Position numbers and translations under genes: made by a program. Below the pieces are notes generated by a model. That model did no database searches and was not told the origin of the DNA. It worked only from the letters and a program-made list of their open reading frames with translations. 64,000 nt of DNA from Montifringilla adamsi (lineage: Eukaryota; Chordata; Aves; Passeriformes; Passeridae). Below are positions 46,601 to 57,961 of the stretch, in pieces (the stretch's first letter is position 1; every line of letters starts with the position of its first letter). Where the stretch lies: contig JAGGNK010007559.1 of the NCBI GenBank assembly GCA_017590115.1, positions 446,076 to 510,075 of the forward strand. Direction: 5' to 3'.

Positions 46601-49600
46601 GCCGTAGACTGCTCCCACCACTGGGTTCAGCTTCCAGCCTGTGGGCAGGGAGAGCCAGTAAGGACAGGGCACTCTGCATGATGCTCTGAGGGACAACAGC
46701 CCCATCCCAGGCAGGAGGAGGGCATGGGGCTGCCCTCCTGCACTGGGCAGCAGCAGTTGCTCTCCCATTTGCCGGCAGTGTGGAGGGCACTGACTGCCAG
46801 AGCTCCAGGGCAGCCAGACAGTGCTGGTGCCTGGGGGTGCCCCTGCCTGCTGCAGCCCCTGCTCTCTGGACACTGCCCTTACCGTTGGTGTAGGGGTTGG
46901 CCACCTTCTTGTTGGTCATGACCCGGGCCGTGGCATTGTTCACCTGCAGAGAGAGGGATGGGGGTTCAGAGCCTGAGGGACGTGGAGCTGGCGAGGCTGG
47001 GGTCCAGGGTCCGCTGCTACTGCTTTGGGGGCCGGAGCAAAGGATGCCAGCTGCACCAGGGACATGAGACAAGGCTCTGCCTGCAGCACCCCACTGTATA
47101 CAGACCTGCCCGTGCCTCCAGCCAGCCCAGGCCTCCATGCTCCAGCTGTGAGTGTGGCTCAGGCTGCTGGCTGGTGCCCCGAGAGCTGCAGTGCCATGCT
47201 CAGGCTGAGCCCCGACATGCTGCCCGTGAGCTCCTGCCCGATTTTGTTGGATGATGTTTTCCTTGTCCATGGGGCATTGCTGTGCCCTGCCAGGCTCCCT
47301 CTCTGGTGTCAGCACTGCTGGGGACATTTTGTCCCACTCTCTCTGCCATGTGCCACCTTGTTCCCCACTACCCACCAGCCACCAGCGGGGAGCTGCTGGC
47401 AAACAGGCAGAGCTTGATCCCTGTGCTAAGCTTGGAGAAATCAAAGCCTCTGGGGCTGGGCAGCTGCTGGGCACTGCAGGTGTGGAGCTGAAGGTGGATG
47501 CTCCCTCCCAGCACAGGGCAGGGGGGGTGGTATGCGGGGCAGAGCCCCAGAGCTCCCTGCAGAGCCTGGGGCGGCTGCTGTGGGCACGGGGGTGTGCCAG
47601 CCTTGTCTGTAGCAGGCAGAATGCAGCCCCAGCTGACACCCCGGCTCTCCGTGCACCCGGGAGGTTCCTCTGGGGCCAGACACTCCTTGTGCCAAGCGAC
47701 GACCTTCCCGCAGCCAACACGCATGCTCCCGTGCCACATTCAGGGACACATGCACGCGCCGGGCACAGCTCCCCAGGGCACCAGGAGCTGCCCCAAGCGC
47801 CCCACAGCCCGGGCGGGGGACACGCACACGCAGGCATGGCACAGCACTAACACACTTATCTGAGCACCTCAATCTTCCGGCCCTCTACGATGGTGCCATT
47901 CAGCTTCTCCCGTGCCCGGTCGGCATCTGTGCTAGTTTCAAAAGTTACAAACCCAAAACCCTGTGAGCAGAGGAGAAAAGGAGAAAGAAAGAGACAGAGA
48001 GAGACAGAGAGAGGGTGTGGGGACAGAGAGAGAGAGGGGGTGAATCAGGAGAGCTGGCGCAGGAGGTGAGGCTGCCACAGTGCAGAGATGAAGAGCCCAG
48101 AGTGGGGTCCCCGCAGGGGCTGGGGGTCCCGTCTGAGGCCCCAGAATCGCCCACGAGCTGGGAGAAGAGTCTGGGAGAGGGGCACAGAAAGCAGGGAAGA
48201 TACAACAGAGACATCCAGACACAGAGGGACACGAGCTGCCCGTGGTGGGACACAGCAAGCCCTCTCCTCCCTCCAGTGCCGGGTACCAGGACCCGCACGA
48301 CCTCCCGAGTTGGCGCCGGGGCTGCCCCGATGGGGCACTGCATGCCAGGGTTCCATGGGACAGGAGAGGAGGGGAGAGCAGGTTACAGCACTGCTGGGCA
48401 ACCTGGCTCCACTGGCACCCTCCCCAGGACTCGCTGTATGGTGCTGGCCTTGGGCATCACCCACCTTGGAGCCCCGCTCATTGAAAATTATCTCCACGTC
48501 CAGAATTTTCCCGAATTGCTGCAAGTGGAGAGAACAGAGGGGTGAGTGCCTGCAAAGCCCCTGGCCCTGCATCCAGAGCTGCTGGCATGGGGCTCTGTGC
48601 CAGGGATGGGCAGAGGGCTGCCTTGGGGGCCAGACCTGGGCACCCCCAGGGTCATGCAAGGGAAAGCCCTTGTCCCTCCCATGACTCCCACTCTGACAGG
48701 ACTTGGGGAGTGTCAACCAAAATTTCATTAACTAACACTGCTCTGAGTCCAAATGAGGGCTGGGAAGGGGACAGTGGAGGGGGACAAGGGCTCTCTGTCA
48801 CCTCCTGCTCCACACACAGGGGCTGGGCAGGATGTCCCTTGGGAGGTGACAGTGCCAAGGTCACAATGATGCCACAGGGCAGGGATGTGATGGCTGGATG
48901 GATCTGTACTCACCCCAAACATTTGCCGCAGGTCGGGGTCCCGGAATCGAAAGGGAATGTTGGAGACGTGTAACCTCTTGGGCTGCTGCTTGTCTGTGTT
49001 GTCTGAGGAGTGTAGCTGCTGGCTGTCTGTCTGTGCCGCTTCGTCTGTCTGCTGCGGGAGGCACCGCTGCCATCAGCCCCCGGCTGTGCCAGCCCCCTGT
49101 CCCCAGTGGGAATGTCCCCCTGCCCTGTGCTTGGCCCTGCCTGCCCCCAGGGACACCCTGGACCCTGTGGTCCCCAGGTTCTGGGCAGTACCCCACGGGT
49201 GTCCCTCCCTCCTGGTGAGCCAGGGGATGCTGGTGGGGTTATGGGGATGCTCGGGGTGGGGGTGCAGATGCTGCACTCGGGACCGTGTGGAAGGACTGGA
49301 AAGTGCAGAGCTCAGCACCTTCCTGGTGCTGCATTCCAGCGCTGTAATTGCACGGTCTCCTAGAGCAGAGCCAAGCAAGTGGATTACGAGTGATGAGAAA
49401 TGATGGGGGCTCTGAGGGGGAGTGATGGTGGCAGGAATACCCAGCCTGGTACCCTGTGGGACATTGGCCAGGCAGCACCACTGCCCCAGGACCCTCCTGG
49501 CAGCTCTGCCCCAGCACCCCCCGTGCCTCTGGCACTGCCCTGAGCCCACCACAGCCCCAGCACTGCCTTACCGGTACCGTCTGTGTCCCTGCTATGGACT

Positions 49601-49790
49601 GTGTGCTGGCGTCGCTGCCCGGCTGCTCGGGGTGGCTCTGTGCTGGTGTGTAGAGGGTCATGGCGTGCTCCGGTACCGTGCTCTGCCCCGAGTAGTCCTG
49701 CGTGGGGTGGGGGTGCGGCGGCGCGTACTCTGCGGGGATCCCGTTCTGGGGGGGCGGGGGGTACTGGGCGGGGGGGTAGGGCTGAGCCAT
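43610..49790 (-). CDS. RBFOX3: RNA-binding Fox-1 homologue 3 (NeuN), 11 coding exons
   Basis: RBFOX3 is a neuronal nuclear splicing regulator that binds (U)GCAUG. Exons on minus: 49790-49572, 49051-48914, 48518-48465, 47960-47868, 46943-46883, 46638-46585, 46179-46047, 45503-45464, 44889-44828, 44536-44458, 43654-43610. All phases join and total 978 nt (325 aa). The N-terminus [20 protein letters not shown] matches NeuN. The RRM (about residues 99-175) has RNP2 LHVSNI (100-105) and RNP1 KGFGFVTF (137-144). Exon sizes of 54, 93, 61, 54 and 40 nt are the RBFOX pattern. The C-terminus has [49 protein letters not shown] and YSIGTM, then a terminal exon [14 protein letters not shown]. The human 312-aa form stops at GTM; here a strong donor after ATG joins in phase to the RBFOX-type terminal exon. 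The 93-nt exon has a weak donor (GAG then GTGCTC). Confidence 0.96.
43661..44067 (-). promoter_or_regulatory. 16-bp inverted repeat flanking RBFOX3 terminal-exon acceptor
   Basis: On minus, CATCAAAGATGAAAAA (44067-44052) is perfectly complementary to TTTTTCATCTTTGATG (43676-43661). The second arm lies 7-22 nt upstream of the terminal coding exon, in its polypyrimidine tract. The loop is about 375 nt. The pairing is visible in sequence; a regulatory role is inferred. Confidence 0.4.
46319..46430. repeat. Pentanucleotide minisatellite (GGGAT/GGACA)n
   Basis: About 22 tandem five-base units, drifting from GGGAT to GGACA, in the RBFOX3 intron between the 54-nt and 133-nt exons. The purine-rich strand is plus. 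It is open in several frames only because of the repeat. Confidence 0.9.
47722..48345 (-). promoter_or_regulatory. RBFOX3: GCATG sites around the 93-nt RBFOX3 RRM exon
   Basis: On minus, TGCATG lies at 47754-47749 and GCATG at 47726-47722, 114-146 nt downstream of the 93-nt exon (47960-47868). Another GCATG lies at 48345-48341 upstream. RBFOX proteins are known to repress or activate this class of exon in their own transcripts through such sites. Confidence 0.4.
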
Positions 49791-49823
49791 CGCATCCGGC
49801 GGGGCCGTGGCGTCCTGGTTACC
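49791..49823 (-). CDS. RBFOX3: RBFOX3 in-frame upstream part of first core exon
   Basis: After an acceptor at 49824 the exon reads [11 protein letters not shown] and then MAQPYPPAQ. The same module (GNQEAAAAPDTM in RBFOX1, GNQEPTTTPDAM in RBFOX2) is coding when an upstream exon supplies a start. The exon begins in phase 0, so isoforms with longer N-termini are expected. Confidence 0.6.
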
Positions 49824-50281
49824 CTGCCGAGAGAGCGGCACCGTCCCCCTCAGCTGCTGGCACACCTGGGCTGCCGCTTGCCCTGGGATGGGGTTCTGAT
49901 CTCCATGGCCAGAGCCAGCCCCACCCGCCCCACTGCCCCCCAGCCTTTGGTGTCTCCCTCACACCCCGGGCTGTCTCTGTGCTGTGGTGGCTTTGGGGTC
50001 ACGTTGCCAGCAGCTGAGCCCCATCCTCTCCCGCTCCCATGCCCTGCCTGCCCATTGTGCTGGGCTTGGGCAGAAGGACAGAGGCCTCCGTGTGGGGTTT
50101 AACTCCTGAAGCTGCCATATCCCTCTCCTTGGGAAGGGAGACCTGGCCAGGCCCCATTTTGGAGCCCAGCACAGGGCAAAGCAGAGCCTGGCCAGCAGCA
50201 TCATGCTGGGAGCTGCACAGCACCAGCACTGGCTGGGCAGGCTGTCAGGGAGGGATGCTGATGGCCCCTTGGCAAACACCA

Positions 50282-50332
50282 GACAGGGATCAATTAACCG
50301 CTAAATATTTAATTAGGCCCTTTGCTCTAATG
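50282..50332. promoter_or_regulatory. AT-rich island in RBFOX3 5' intron
   Basis: ATCAATTAACCGCTAAATATTTAATTAGG within GC-rich flanks; contains homeodomain-type TTAATTA. Candidate conserved noncoding element, by composition only. Confidence 0.3.
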
Positions 50333-52184
50333 CAGCTGGCGTGGCCGCCTTGGTCAAACGGGACAAGCTGCACCCACACCACAGGCCAGGGGCTGCTGGG
50401 GTTCGTGTGGGGCTGAGAGGGCAGCATGGGGCTCCCAGGCAGCGTCTGGTCTGCACACCCACCCATCCAGCTACTGCCCATCTTCACAGCCCAGCGCACC
50501 CTTGGCCGTGCCCCTCGCACAGGTGTGCACTGCACCTGCGGCCGGCACGGCTGCAGCCCCCGAGGCAGCGCCAGGGCCGCGGGGGGCAGCGCCCGCAGCC
50601 CCTTGGATGCTTTACAGCACGCTGCAGCAGCCTGTGGCCTGTGAAATCCGTCTGTGGCTCAGCCCGCAGAGACAAGCTCCTTAACTGCGTGTGTGTCGCC
50701 GATTTATGTCGGGGAAGGATGGCGGGGGTGGCAGGGGGATGCGCTGGCAGCTGCCGTCCCCAGCCTGTGAGGGTGGCAGCAGAGCCGCAGCGGGGACACA
50801 CGGAGACCCAGCGGGAATAGCCCCGTTCAGATCTGCAAGTCATTGACGGCGGCAGCGCCTGCCCGCGCTGACTCAGCTGCTCGGGACGCGCCAGCCCGAT
50901 GCACCTGCCTGCGTGGGCCGGGGCTGTCAGGCTGCAGGAGCCCAGCCCATGGACGGCCCTGCCCCGGGAACTGCCCACGCCACTCCTGCCCACACCCCAG
51001 GTGCTCATTCCACCTGGCAGGCCAGAGGCTCCATCCTGAGCTCGCCTGGGTCTCGGCACTCAGCCCTCCTCCAGGGAGCTGGCACACACCGACAGTCACC
51101 GTGTCACTCTCCCAGTGCTGCTGCCCATTCCTCCCTGCCTGATCCCTGGCGCCCTGTGCCCGTCCCTCCCTGCCTGCACGGGCAGAACCAGCAGCAGCCC
51201 ACGTCCCTCCTGCCTGCTCTGCACTGGACACAGCCTTGCTGTCACTACAGCCGGGATCAGCCACCAACACGCAGGGACTGGGATGTCAGCAGGGACTGTC
51301 CCCACCTGCCAGGTCTTGGGCCCTCCCGGCCCCTCATCAGCCTGTCCCACCAGCCACGTCTGTGTCAGTTATTAATCAGGGCTGTCGCAGTGCCTGTCAG
51401 CTGGGCACTATTTCATTCAGGGACCATTAGGTTCCCCTGGTTGCTGTTCATGGCGCTGGAGCTGCGGCTGCTGCAGATCCACAGATCCACGGCTTCCAGG
51501 GCCTCCTGTCCGCTCCCAGGGCCTGGCCACCCCACTGGGACAGAGCTGCTCACTCGGGGCTGCTGTGGATGAGGGTTCTATGGGGAGGGGAACACTGACA
51601 GGCTTGGCTGTGTACTGCCTGTGGACATCACACTACTCAGTTCCACACCCCACGCTGCCCACAGCACTGGAACAGCCCCATCCCAGGGCAGTCCCAGGCA
51701 CTGAGGGTCCCTCTGTTCTTCCCAGGAGGTGGCTGGAGCCCCTTCTGGGGTGTCCCACTGCACTGAGCACCCAGGGGGTCCCTGGGGATGCATCTCTACA
51801 GCCCATGAGAATCCCAGCTCAGGGTGCCTGGCCATGCAGGGAGCCTGTGGCACAGTGCTGGCGTGCCAGGAACAGGGGCTCTGAGAGACTCTGCCAGCAG
51901 CCAGCCCTCCTGGGGCACGGGGACGCTCCCACACATTGCTTTTGACACTTGCAGTAAAAGAAATTCTGGTCCTTAACAGCCCTTGGCGTCGTTCAAAATG
52001 AGACACATCAGTTCAGTGCCTGAGCCTGGAGCAAAGCTGGCAGCACAGGGGGCACAAGCTGTACCTGGCACCTCTGCTGCCCACCTGCTTGGGCAGGTAC
52101 CAGCAGGACTGTGGCATGGCCCTGTGCTGAAACACCACTGCCCCAGGGATGGCGGTGGAGAGGCTGGGACAGGGAGCCCAAGTT

Positions 52185-52320
52185 CCCCTGCCCCGTGTCC
52201 CCTGTGCAGTGTCCTCTGCCCCGTGTCCCCTGCCCCGTGTCCCCTGCCCCGTGTCCTCTGCCCCGTGTCCCCTGCCCCCATCCCCTGCCCCTGTCCCCTG
52301 CCCCGTGTCCTCTGCCCTGC
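52185..52320. repeat. 14-bp minisatellite, CCCCGTGTCCCCTG
   Basis: About nine imperfect copies of a CCCCGTGTCCYCTG unit in the RBFOX3 5' intron. C-rich on plus. Confidence 0.9.
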
Positions 52321-52382
52321 CCACGGCTCAGTCTCACACCACCAGCCCTGCGCAGTGGCTGAGGCAGCAGGCAGGGGGTAGA

Positions 52383-52450
52383 TATCATCTTTAGCTGATT
52401 AAATGTCCCTCATTAACGAGTTTCTTTAATTAATGAAGTTTTTTTTGTTT
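52383..52450. promoter_or_regulatory. AT-rich island in RBFOX3 5' intron
   Basis: Contains GATTAAATG, CTCATTAACGAG and TTTAATTAATGAAG words beside the 14-bp minisatellite. Candidate noncoding element; conservation untested. Confidence 0.3.
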
Positions 52451-53011
52451 GCTCCACTTGCTTCCCCCCCCACACACTCTGCCTCCTCAGCACAATCCAG
52501 GCCATTTCCTTTCAAGTCATTTAGCGCGTGGGGCCAGTTCCTGCCGACACCGCATTTTGGTGATTGTGCCTGTCAGCTCGGGGCTGACGCCGCCGTTTCC
52601 CACATTTGTTCCTTTTGAAGAAAATAACGTGCCAGGAGCCCCCGGACACAGAGGACGGGTCAGAGCAATCACCTGAGTGCAGGGCCCTGCACTAAGGATG
52701 AGGCAGCTGCCAGCCACAAGCACCTGCACAGGGCCACCAACCTCGCCGTCACAGCGTCCTGCCAGCACGGTGTGACGGTGCCACGCAGGAGGGCTGGGCT
52801 GACGGCGCTCACCAGCACCCATCCCTGCTGCTGCCACCGACGTGCCAGCTTCCTGCCAGCCTCACGGCCGTCGTGCTGCCTCGGCCTGACCCCAGCCCCA
52901 TCTCCAGCCCAGGGCAACTCCCACCAGCCGACTCTGCCCGGGGCTGTGCCCTGCCTGTGCTGCACGGGGCTGATGCTGCAGGGGTGGCACAGCACAACAC
53001 GGCCTGGTGAC

Positions 53012-53232
53012 GGCATGGCACTGCCCAACCATGGCATGGCACTGCCTGGTGACGGCATTGCACTGCCTGGTCACGGCATGGCACTGTCTGGTCATGGCAT
53101 GGCACTGCCCGGTCACGGCATGGCACTGCCTGGTCATGGCATGGCACTGTCCAACGATGGCATGGCACTGCCCATCACAGCATGGCACTGCCCAGTCATG
53201 GCATGGCACTGCCCAGTCATAGCATGACACTG
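53012..53232. repeat. 21-bp minisatellite, CATGGCACTGCCYGGTCAYGG
   Basis: About 11 tandem units of 21 bp. Because 21 is a multiple of three, several frames on both strands stay open and give 7-residue peptide repeats. These are repeat artefacts, with no start context or splice partner. Confidence 0.92.
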
Positions 53233-53924
53233 CATGGTCACAGCACTATTAGGTCACGGCACACGCACAGCTGGGTGAAGCCACATGTGGGGAGAGTGAA
53301 GACAGCCCTGTCACTACACGCTCCCCACCCTGACAGCAGTCCCCTCTGCCTGTGGCTGTCCTGCTCCTCCCACTGGGAACCAGGCACCTGCTGCAGGGGG
53401 AAAGAGGGGCCCACAGCACCACGGTATCCACAGAGCCCCCCGTGCTCCTGCCAGCTGCAGAGCCTCAGAAAGCATATTCTGCAGGCAGGGCAGTAAGGAG
53501 TGCAGGCAGGGCAGGGCAGGGCAGGCAGAAACCACTTTGCTGTGACCTGGAATGGCTCCTGCCTGCTTGCTAATGCCAGGGCACACCCTTGCTTCATCAT
53601 GAGGGAGCCTGAGGTCACTGCTGAGCACAGGGAAGGGTGCTCAGCAATTCCAAACGTCTCCTGTGGGGGACCCGCTGTGCCCACCAGCAGGACACTGGAG
53701 CGAGGAGCAGCCAGGGAGACTGATGGGGCCATCAGCCCTTACACCCACTGCCCGGGAGCAGGGCGAGTGGAAACTGTGCTGAGCAGCAGAGACAGATTCA
53801 AGAAATGCCCCAGTGGAGGCAGGAGGGTCCTGGCATGGCCCAAGGTTGCCCCCAGGCATCCTGGGCCCATGCAGGCATCTCCGTGCCCAGCAGGACTCAT
53901 CTGCATGACAGATGCAGCGCTCCC

Positions 53925-54080
53925 CCTTCGATCCGGCCCTCGCTCATGCTAATGACTGTCAACACGGAACAGAGGCCACGAAGGGGAAGAAAATTACTCC
54001 CTGAAAAGGAATTGACTGATCCCTGTCATTTCTCACAAAACCACTGACCTGTAAATATTTCATTACCCCAAAAGCTGTGC
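53925..54080. promoter_or_regulatory. AT-rich island in RBFOX3 5' intron
   Basis: Non-repetitive block with GCTAATGACTGTCAACA, AAAATTACTCC and GTAAATATTTCATTACC within GC-rich flanks. It reads like a conserved noncoding element, possibly an enhancer (FOX- and homeodomain-type words). Confidence 0.35.
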
Positions 54081-54779
54081 CATCCATACAAAGCAGTGTC
54101 CAGTGCTGTGCAGAGCTGCTGGGTGCGGGGCAGGGGGGTCAGGGAGCCCCAACAGGGACCAGCCCTGCCCACCGTGGGGATGCCAGGAGCTGCTGGTGGG
54201 TTGCTTACCCCCAAAGTGGGGCCACGGTGATCTCACAGAGAGCTGGGGGACATGATGGGGATGGACCCTGTGCGGGAAGCAGGGGAGGAGCGAGGAGCTG
54301 CAGGGACCAGCGGCAGCAGCTGCTGCACTGAATGTCTTCATCAGCAAAGCGCAGGGAGGGGTGAGAGGCTGGAAATGGCATCTGCCAGGGACGCTGGGTG
54401 GGAAAGGAGTGCTCCAGTGAGCAGGCAGCACCTGAGAGGGAGGAGGAGGAGGAGGAGGAGCAGCGGGGGGAAGCAGAGCAGCCTGTTGGCATGTGAAACA
54501 CCATTTTTCTGGGCTGCCACGCGTTTCCCGGCGCTGTGCATCCCCCTACCCTGCTCCTGCCCTTGACCCCCCTGGGCTCCAGCTCACAGAGCCAGGGACT
54601 CTGCTGCCCCTCTGCCCACGGCAGCCTGGGGAGGACAGGCAGAGCGATGTGACATCCAGAAGTGGGGATGACACAGGACACACACCAGCACGTGTGTCCC
54701 TGTCACCTCCGGCACGGGCAGAAGGGCCACGGTCCGGCCCCGCTCCTGGCTCTGCCAGCTGGAAACTTCGGAGCTGAGG

Positions 54780-54885
54780 CTTCATGAAATATTCATGAAG
54801 TAAATGGTGCAATTTCATCTGCATTCAGCCAACTTCATGTATATTTCAGAGTATTATGAAATGATAATGTTGTGTAACCAAGGCG
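54780..54885. promoter_or_regulatory. AT-rich island in RBFOX3 5' intron
   Basis: Contains the near-palindrome TTCATGAAATATTCATGAAG, CTGCATTCAGCC and TATGAAATGATAATGTT. Sharp composition change from both flanks. Candidate enhancer-like element. Confidence 0.35.
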
Positions 54886-55857
54886 AGACGGGGGTGCTGG
54901 GGGGGGCTCTCGGCCACCCCCGCCTGCAGCTCCCGGCTCGCCATGTACCGGTGCCACCGCACCGGCAGGGACCGACGGCTGCGTCAGTGCCGGGGACAAG
55001 CCAGGATCAGGCGCGGCGGCGGGACGAACAGAGCTCCGGGATGCACAGCCCTCTGGCTCCCTCCCGAACACCGCCCGCCACCGCCACCGGGGCCCGGGCT
55101 CACCCACGGCAGCTCCCGAACTGCCAACGGTGCCAGGGCACACCTGTGGCAGTCCTTGGTGGCATCCCTGGTGGCACAGCTCTGCCTCAAGGCACACCGG
55201 GGAGAGTCAGACCTGGTGTTCGCAGCGCTGGCTGGGATTCCCAGCAGTGTTCGGTCCCCAGTGGTCACCAAAAGGTTGTGACAGGTGGCACACGAGGCAC
55301 AAGCTAGGCTGCAGAGCCCAGGGGTGGGCTGGAGGTAACCTGAGTCCTCACCAGCCCCTCCTGAACTCTGCAGGTGGCAGAGTGCCACACGCACGTACCC
55401 ACACGTGGCACAGCTCAGTGGTGACCGCTCTGCTGCTCCAGTGGGCCTGGGCCAGCTGCTGTGTTCCCCCTGCTGGAAAGGGCTGGGGCTCTAGAACCCT
55501 CACGAGGAGCTGCCAGAGCCCAGCTGCGGGCAGACAGCTCCAGACCTGCGGGCAGTGGCACCAGTGGCCACGTCCGGTGGCCTCACACCTCCCACAAGCC
55601 CCACACCAGCTCCACTGCCCCCCACACCTGGCCCCACCGCTCACAGGGCCCCAGGAACCCCGCTGAAGCCTGGGTCCTGCACCTGCAGAGCCCCTCGCAC
55701 CCCGGAGCCCAGCCACAGCCCCTGTCACTGTCACACCAGTGCCACCGTGCTGCTCTGGCACAGCTGCATGTGGCACTCGCTCACCCAGACGGTGTGGGCA
55801 CTCGTGGCACCACAGACCCATGCGTGTGCCTGGACAGCGCTTGCACGCAGCCCTCTC

Positions 55858-56075
55858 TAATAGGCAGCCAGGAGCATAATTTTTCCTCTAATTACATATT
55901 CAGCACTTCTGAGAAAATGAGATTTTGGTAATTCAATTGGACTGAGAAGCAGCGCTATAATAAAATGAAATTTGTAACAATCGTGCAGTTAAATTAGTTA
56001 AATGGAGAGGAAGGAGCTGTGGAAAATTGACCCCTCGATCTCCTAAAGACTAATCAGACATTTGAACCGGGCTGT
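55858..56075. promoter_or_regulatory. AT-rich island in RBFOX3 5' intron
   Basis: About 220 bp with CTCTAATTACATATTC, GGTAATTCAATTGG and GTTAAATTAGTTAAATGG. Several homeodomain-type cores are present. No repeat family recognised; a good candidate for deep conservation. Confidence 0.4.
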
Positions 56076-56544
56076 GCTAACAAAATGCCCAGGGTGTGCG
56101 GCACAGAGTGAGGGGAGAGCAGAGATGCCCTGAGGACAGGGCTGGGAAACAGCCGGGCACCTGGCGGTGCCACAGAGGGGATGTCCCTGCTCCGGCCTGG
56201 GGTGGCATGGCATGGCTTTGGCAGGCAGTGAGCCAGGTAAGGAGCTGGAGCCATGCCCTCTGTGGCACTGCCACTGCCAGGGCCTGGCCACTGGGCCTTG
56301 GCAGTGGCCAAAACCATGGAGGCCACTGTCCCCAGCGGCTCCTGGACACACACCACGTCCCTGCTGGGTGTGCAGGGGGTGCCCAGTGGTCCCCTTCTGC
56401 CAGCAGGGACCACAGGGACATGCCTGGCAGTGTGACCAGCCCTGAGTGGGGACAGCCACTGCAGGACACCCAGACAGGGAGGGCACCCAGTGCCAGGCTG
56501 GTGGGCAGAGAGGCATCCCATGGGCTGGAGGGGTCTGCAGCAGG

Positions 56545-56690
56545 TACAACGTAATTACCTTCAATATTTATCTTGTTGTTCATCTTTTCTATTTTTTTCT
56601 TGTAAGAGAAAAGGAGAAAAAGACGAGTTTCTCATTTGCAAGTTAATTAGTCTAATTACCTCTAATTAAGGGCTCCCCACACAATGCAGA
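56545..56690. promoter_or_regulatory. AT-rich island in RBFOX3 5' intron
   Basis: Contains GTAATTACC, CAATATTTATCTTG, GTTAATTAGTCTAATTACC and CTAATTAAGG: four TAATTA/ATTA cores in 140 bp. On minus a short open segment (MNNKINIE) ends at a donor-like GTAATT, but no partner exon is evident. Confidence 0.4.
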
Positions 56691-57018
56691 TCACAAATAA
56701 GCTGCCACTGTCGCCTGCTCCCACTCTTTTCTCCCCAGTTTTGATTTTCCACAGGAGCTGTTTGAAGGCTGTGGTGAGAACCCGTGTGTGGATCCTGGCT
56801 GGGCACAGCAGGGCTTGTATGGAATGTGGGAACAGCACCCAGCCCCTGGCAGGTGATGCCCACAGCACTGTGGGGGCCACCACAAACTCTTCACCTGCTG
56901 GGACTCTCCAGGAGTCAGGGGGCTGCTCCCTCCTGGCCCCTGGAACACCAAGGGATGTGGTGCAGCTTAAAACCCTGCTGGGGCTGCCCATGGGCAGTGG
57001 AGGGGTGAACCCTGCAGC

Positions 57019-57359
57019 AGCTCCAGCCCAGAGCTCCAGCCCAGAGCTCCAGCCCAGAGCTCCCAGCCCACAGCTCCAGCCCAGAGCTCCAGCCCAGAGC
57101 TCCCAGCCCACAGCTCCAGCCCACAGCTCCAGCCCACAGCTCCAGCCCAGAGCTCCAGCCCAGAGCTCCCAGCCCACAGCTCCAGCCCACAGCTCCAGCC
57201 CAGAGCTCCAGCCTAGAGCTCCAGCCCAGAGCTCCAGCCCACAGCTCCCAGCCCAGAGCTCCAGCCCAGAGCTCCAGCCCACAGCTCCAGCCCAGAGCTC
57301 CAGCCCAGAGCTCCCAGCCCAGAGCTCCAGCCCAGAGCTCCAGCCCACAGCTCCCAGCC
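57019..57359. repeat. 13-bp minisatellite, AGCTCCAGCCCAG
   Basis: About 26 tandem units of 13-14 bp, each with an AGCT palindrome, in the RBFOX3 5' intron. It creates long open frames on both strands (Ser/Gln/Pro-rich on plus, Leu/Trp/Gly-rich on minus) that are not genes. Confidence 0.95.
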
Positions 57360-57961
57360 TGCTCAATGGCACTGGCATGTCACTGGGTCAGTGGCCATGG
57401 CATGGCCAGCACTGCACAGCCCCTGACCACACACTGCTAGGCTCACACCAGCACTGGAAGATCCACCTTCTTCCCTGGACATTTAGTTCTCCTGTGCCCA
57501 GGCACCCTTCCCAGCCTTCTCAACACTGGCACAGCTCCCCACACTCTCCCGGCACCCAGCCCCACGCCTGCCTACAAAAACCAGCAGCACTGAAGTGACG
57601 AACGCCCTTCCTGGAGGGGCTGCAGTGTCCCTTGGTGCCCTGGCTCCTCCATGGAAGCCCACTCACTATCCCACAGGATAGTGACACAGTGACCCCACAC
57701 AGGAGCCCCCACCCCTGTGCGGACAGCAGCCAGGCAGCCAAGTGACCCTGAAGCTCCTGGAGGTGCCCGGGTGCCCAGCTGCAGCTCCCAGCACTCTGCC
57801 CAGCCCTGGCTGCAGCCCGTGGAGCTGGCCTGGCTGGGGAGCTGCACAGAAAACCATGTTTCAAAAGCATCTTCCTTTTGGATGGTGGCCCCTGAGCGGG
57901 GGCAGCCCCAGAGCCAGGGGTGGTGCAGCTGGTGGAACTGGTGGGGGTGGCCTGCACCCGC

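Noticed and set aside
46581..47837. 418-codon minus-strand open frame
   Set aside because: It only contains the RBFOX3 61-nt exon in a shifted frame plus introns. The real exons are short and spliced.
53012..53232. Possible CRISPR-like array
   Set aside because: Units are contiguous 21-bp copies without unique spacers, in a vertebrate genome. It is a minisatellite.
56662..57598. Long open frames on both strands across the AGCT array
   Set aside because: Produced by the 13-bp minisatellite; peptides are pure repeat.
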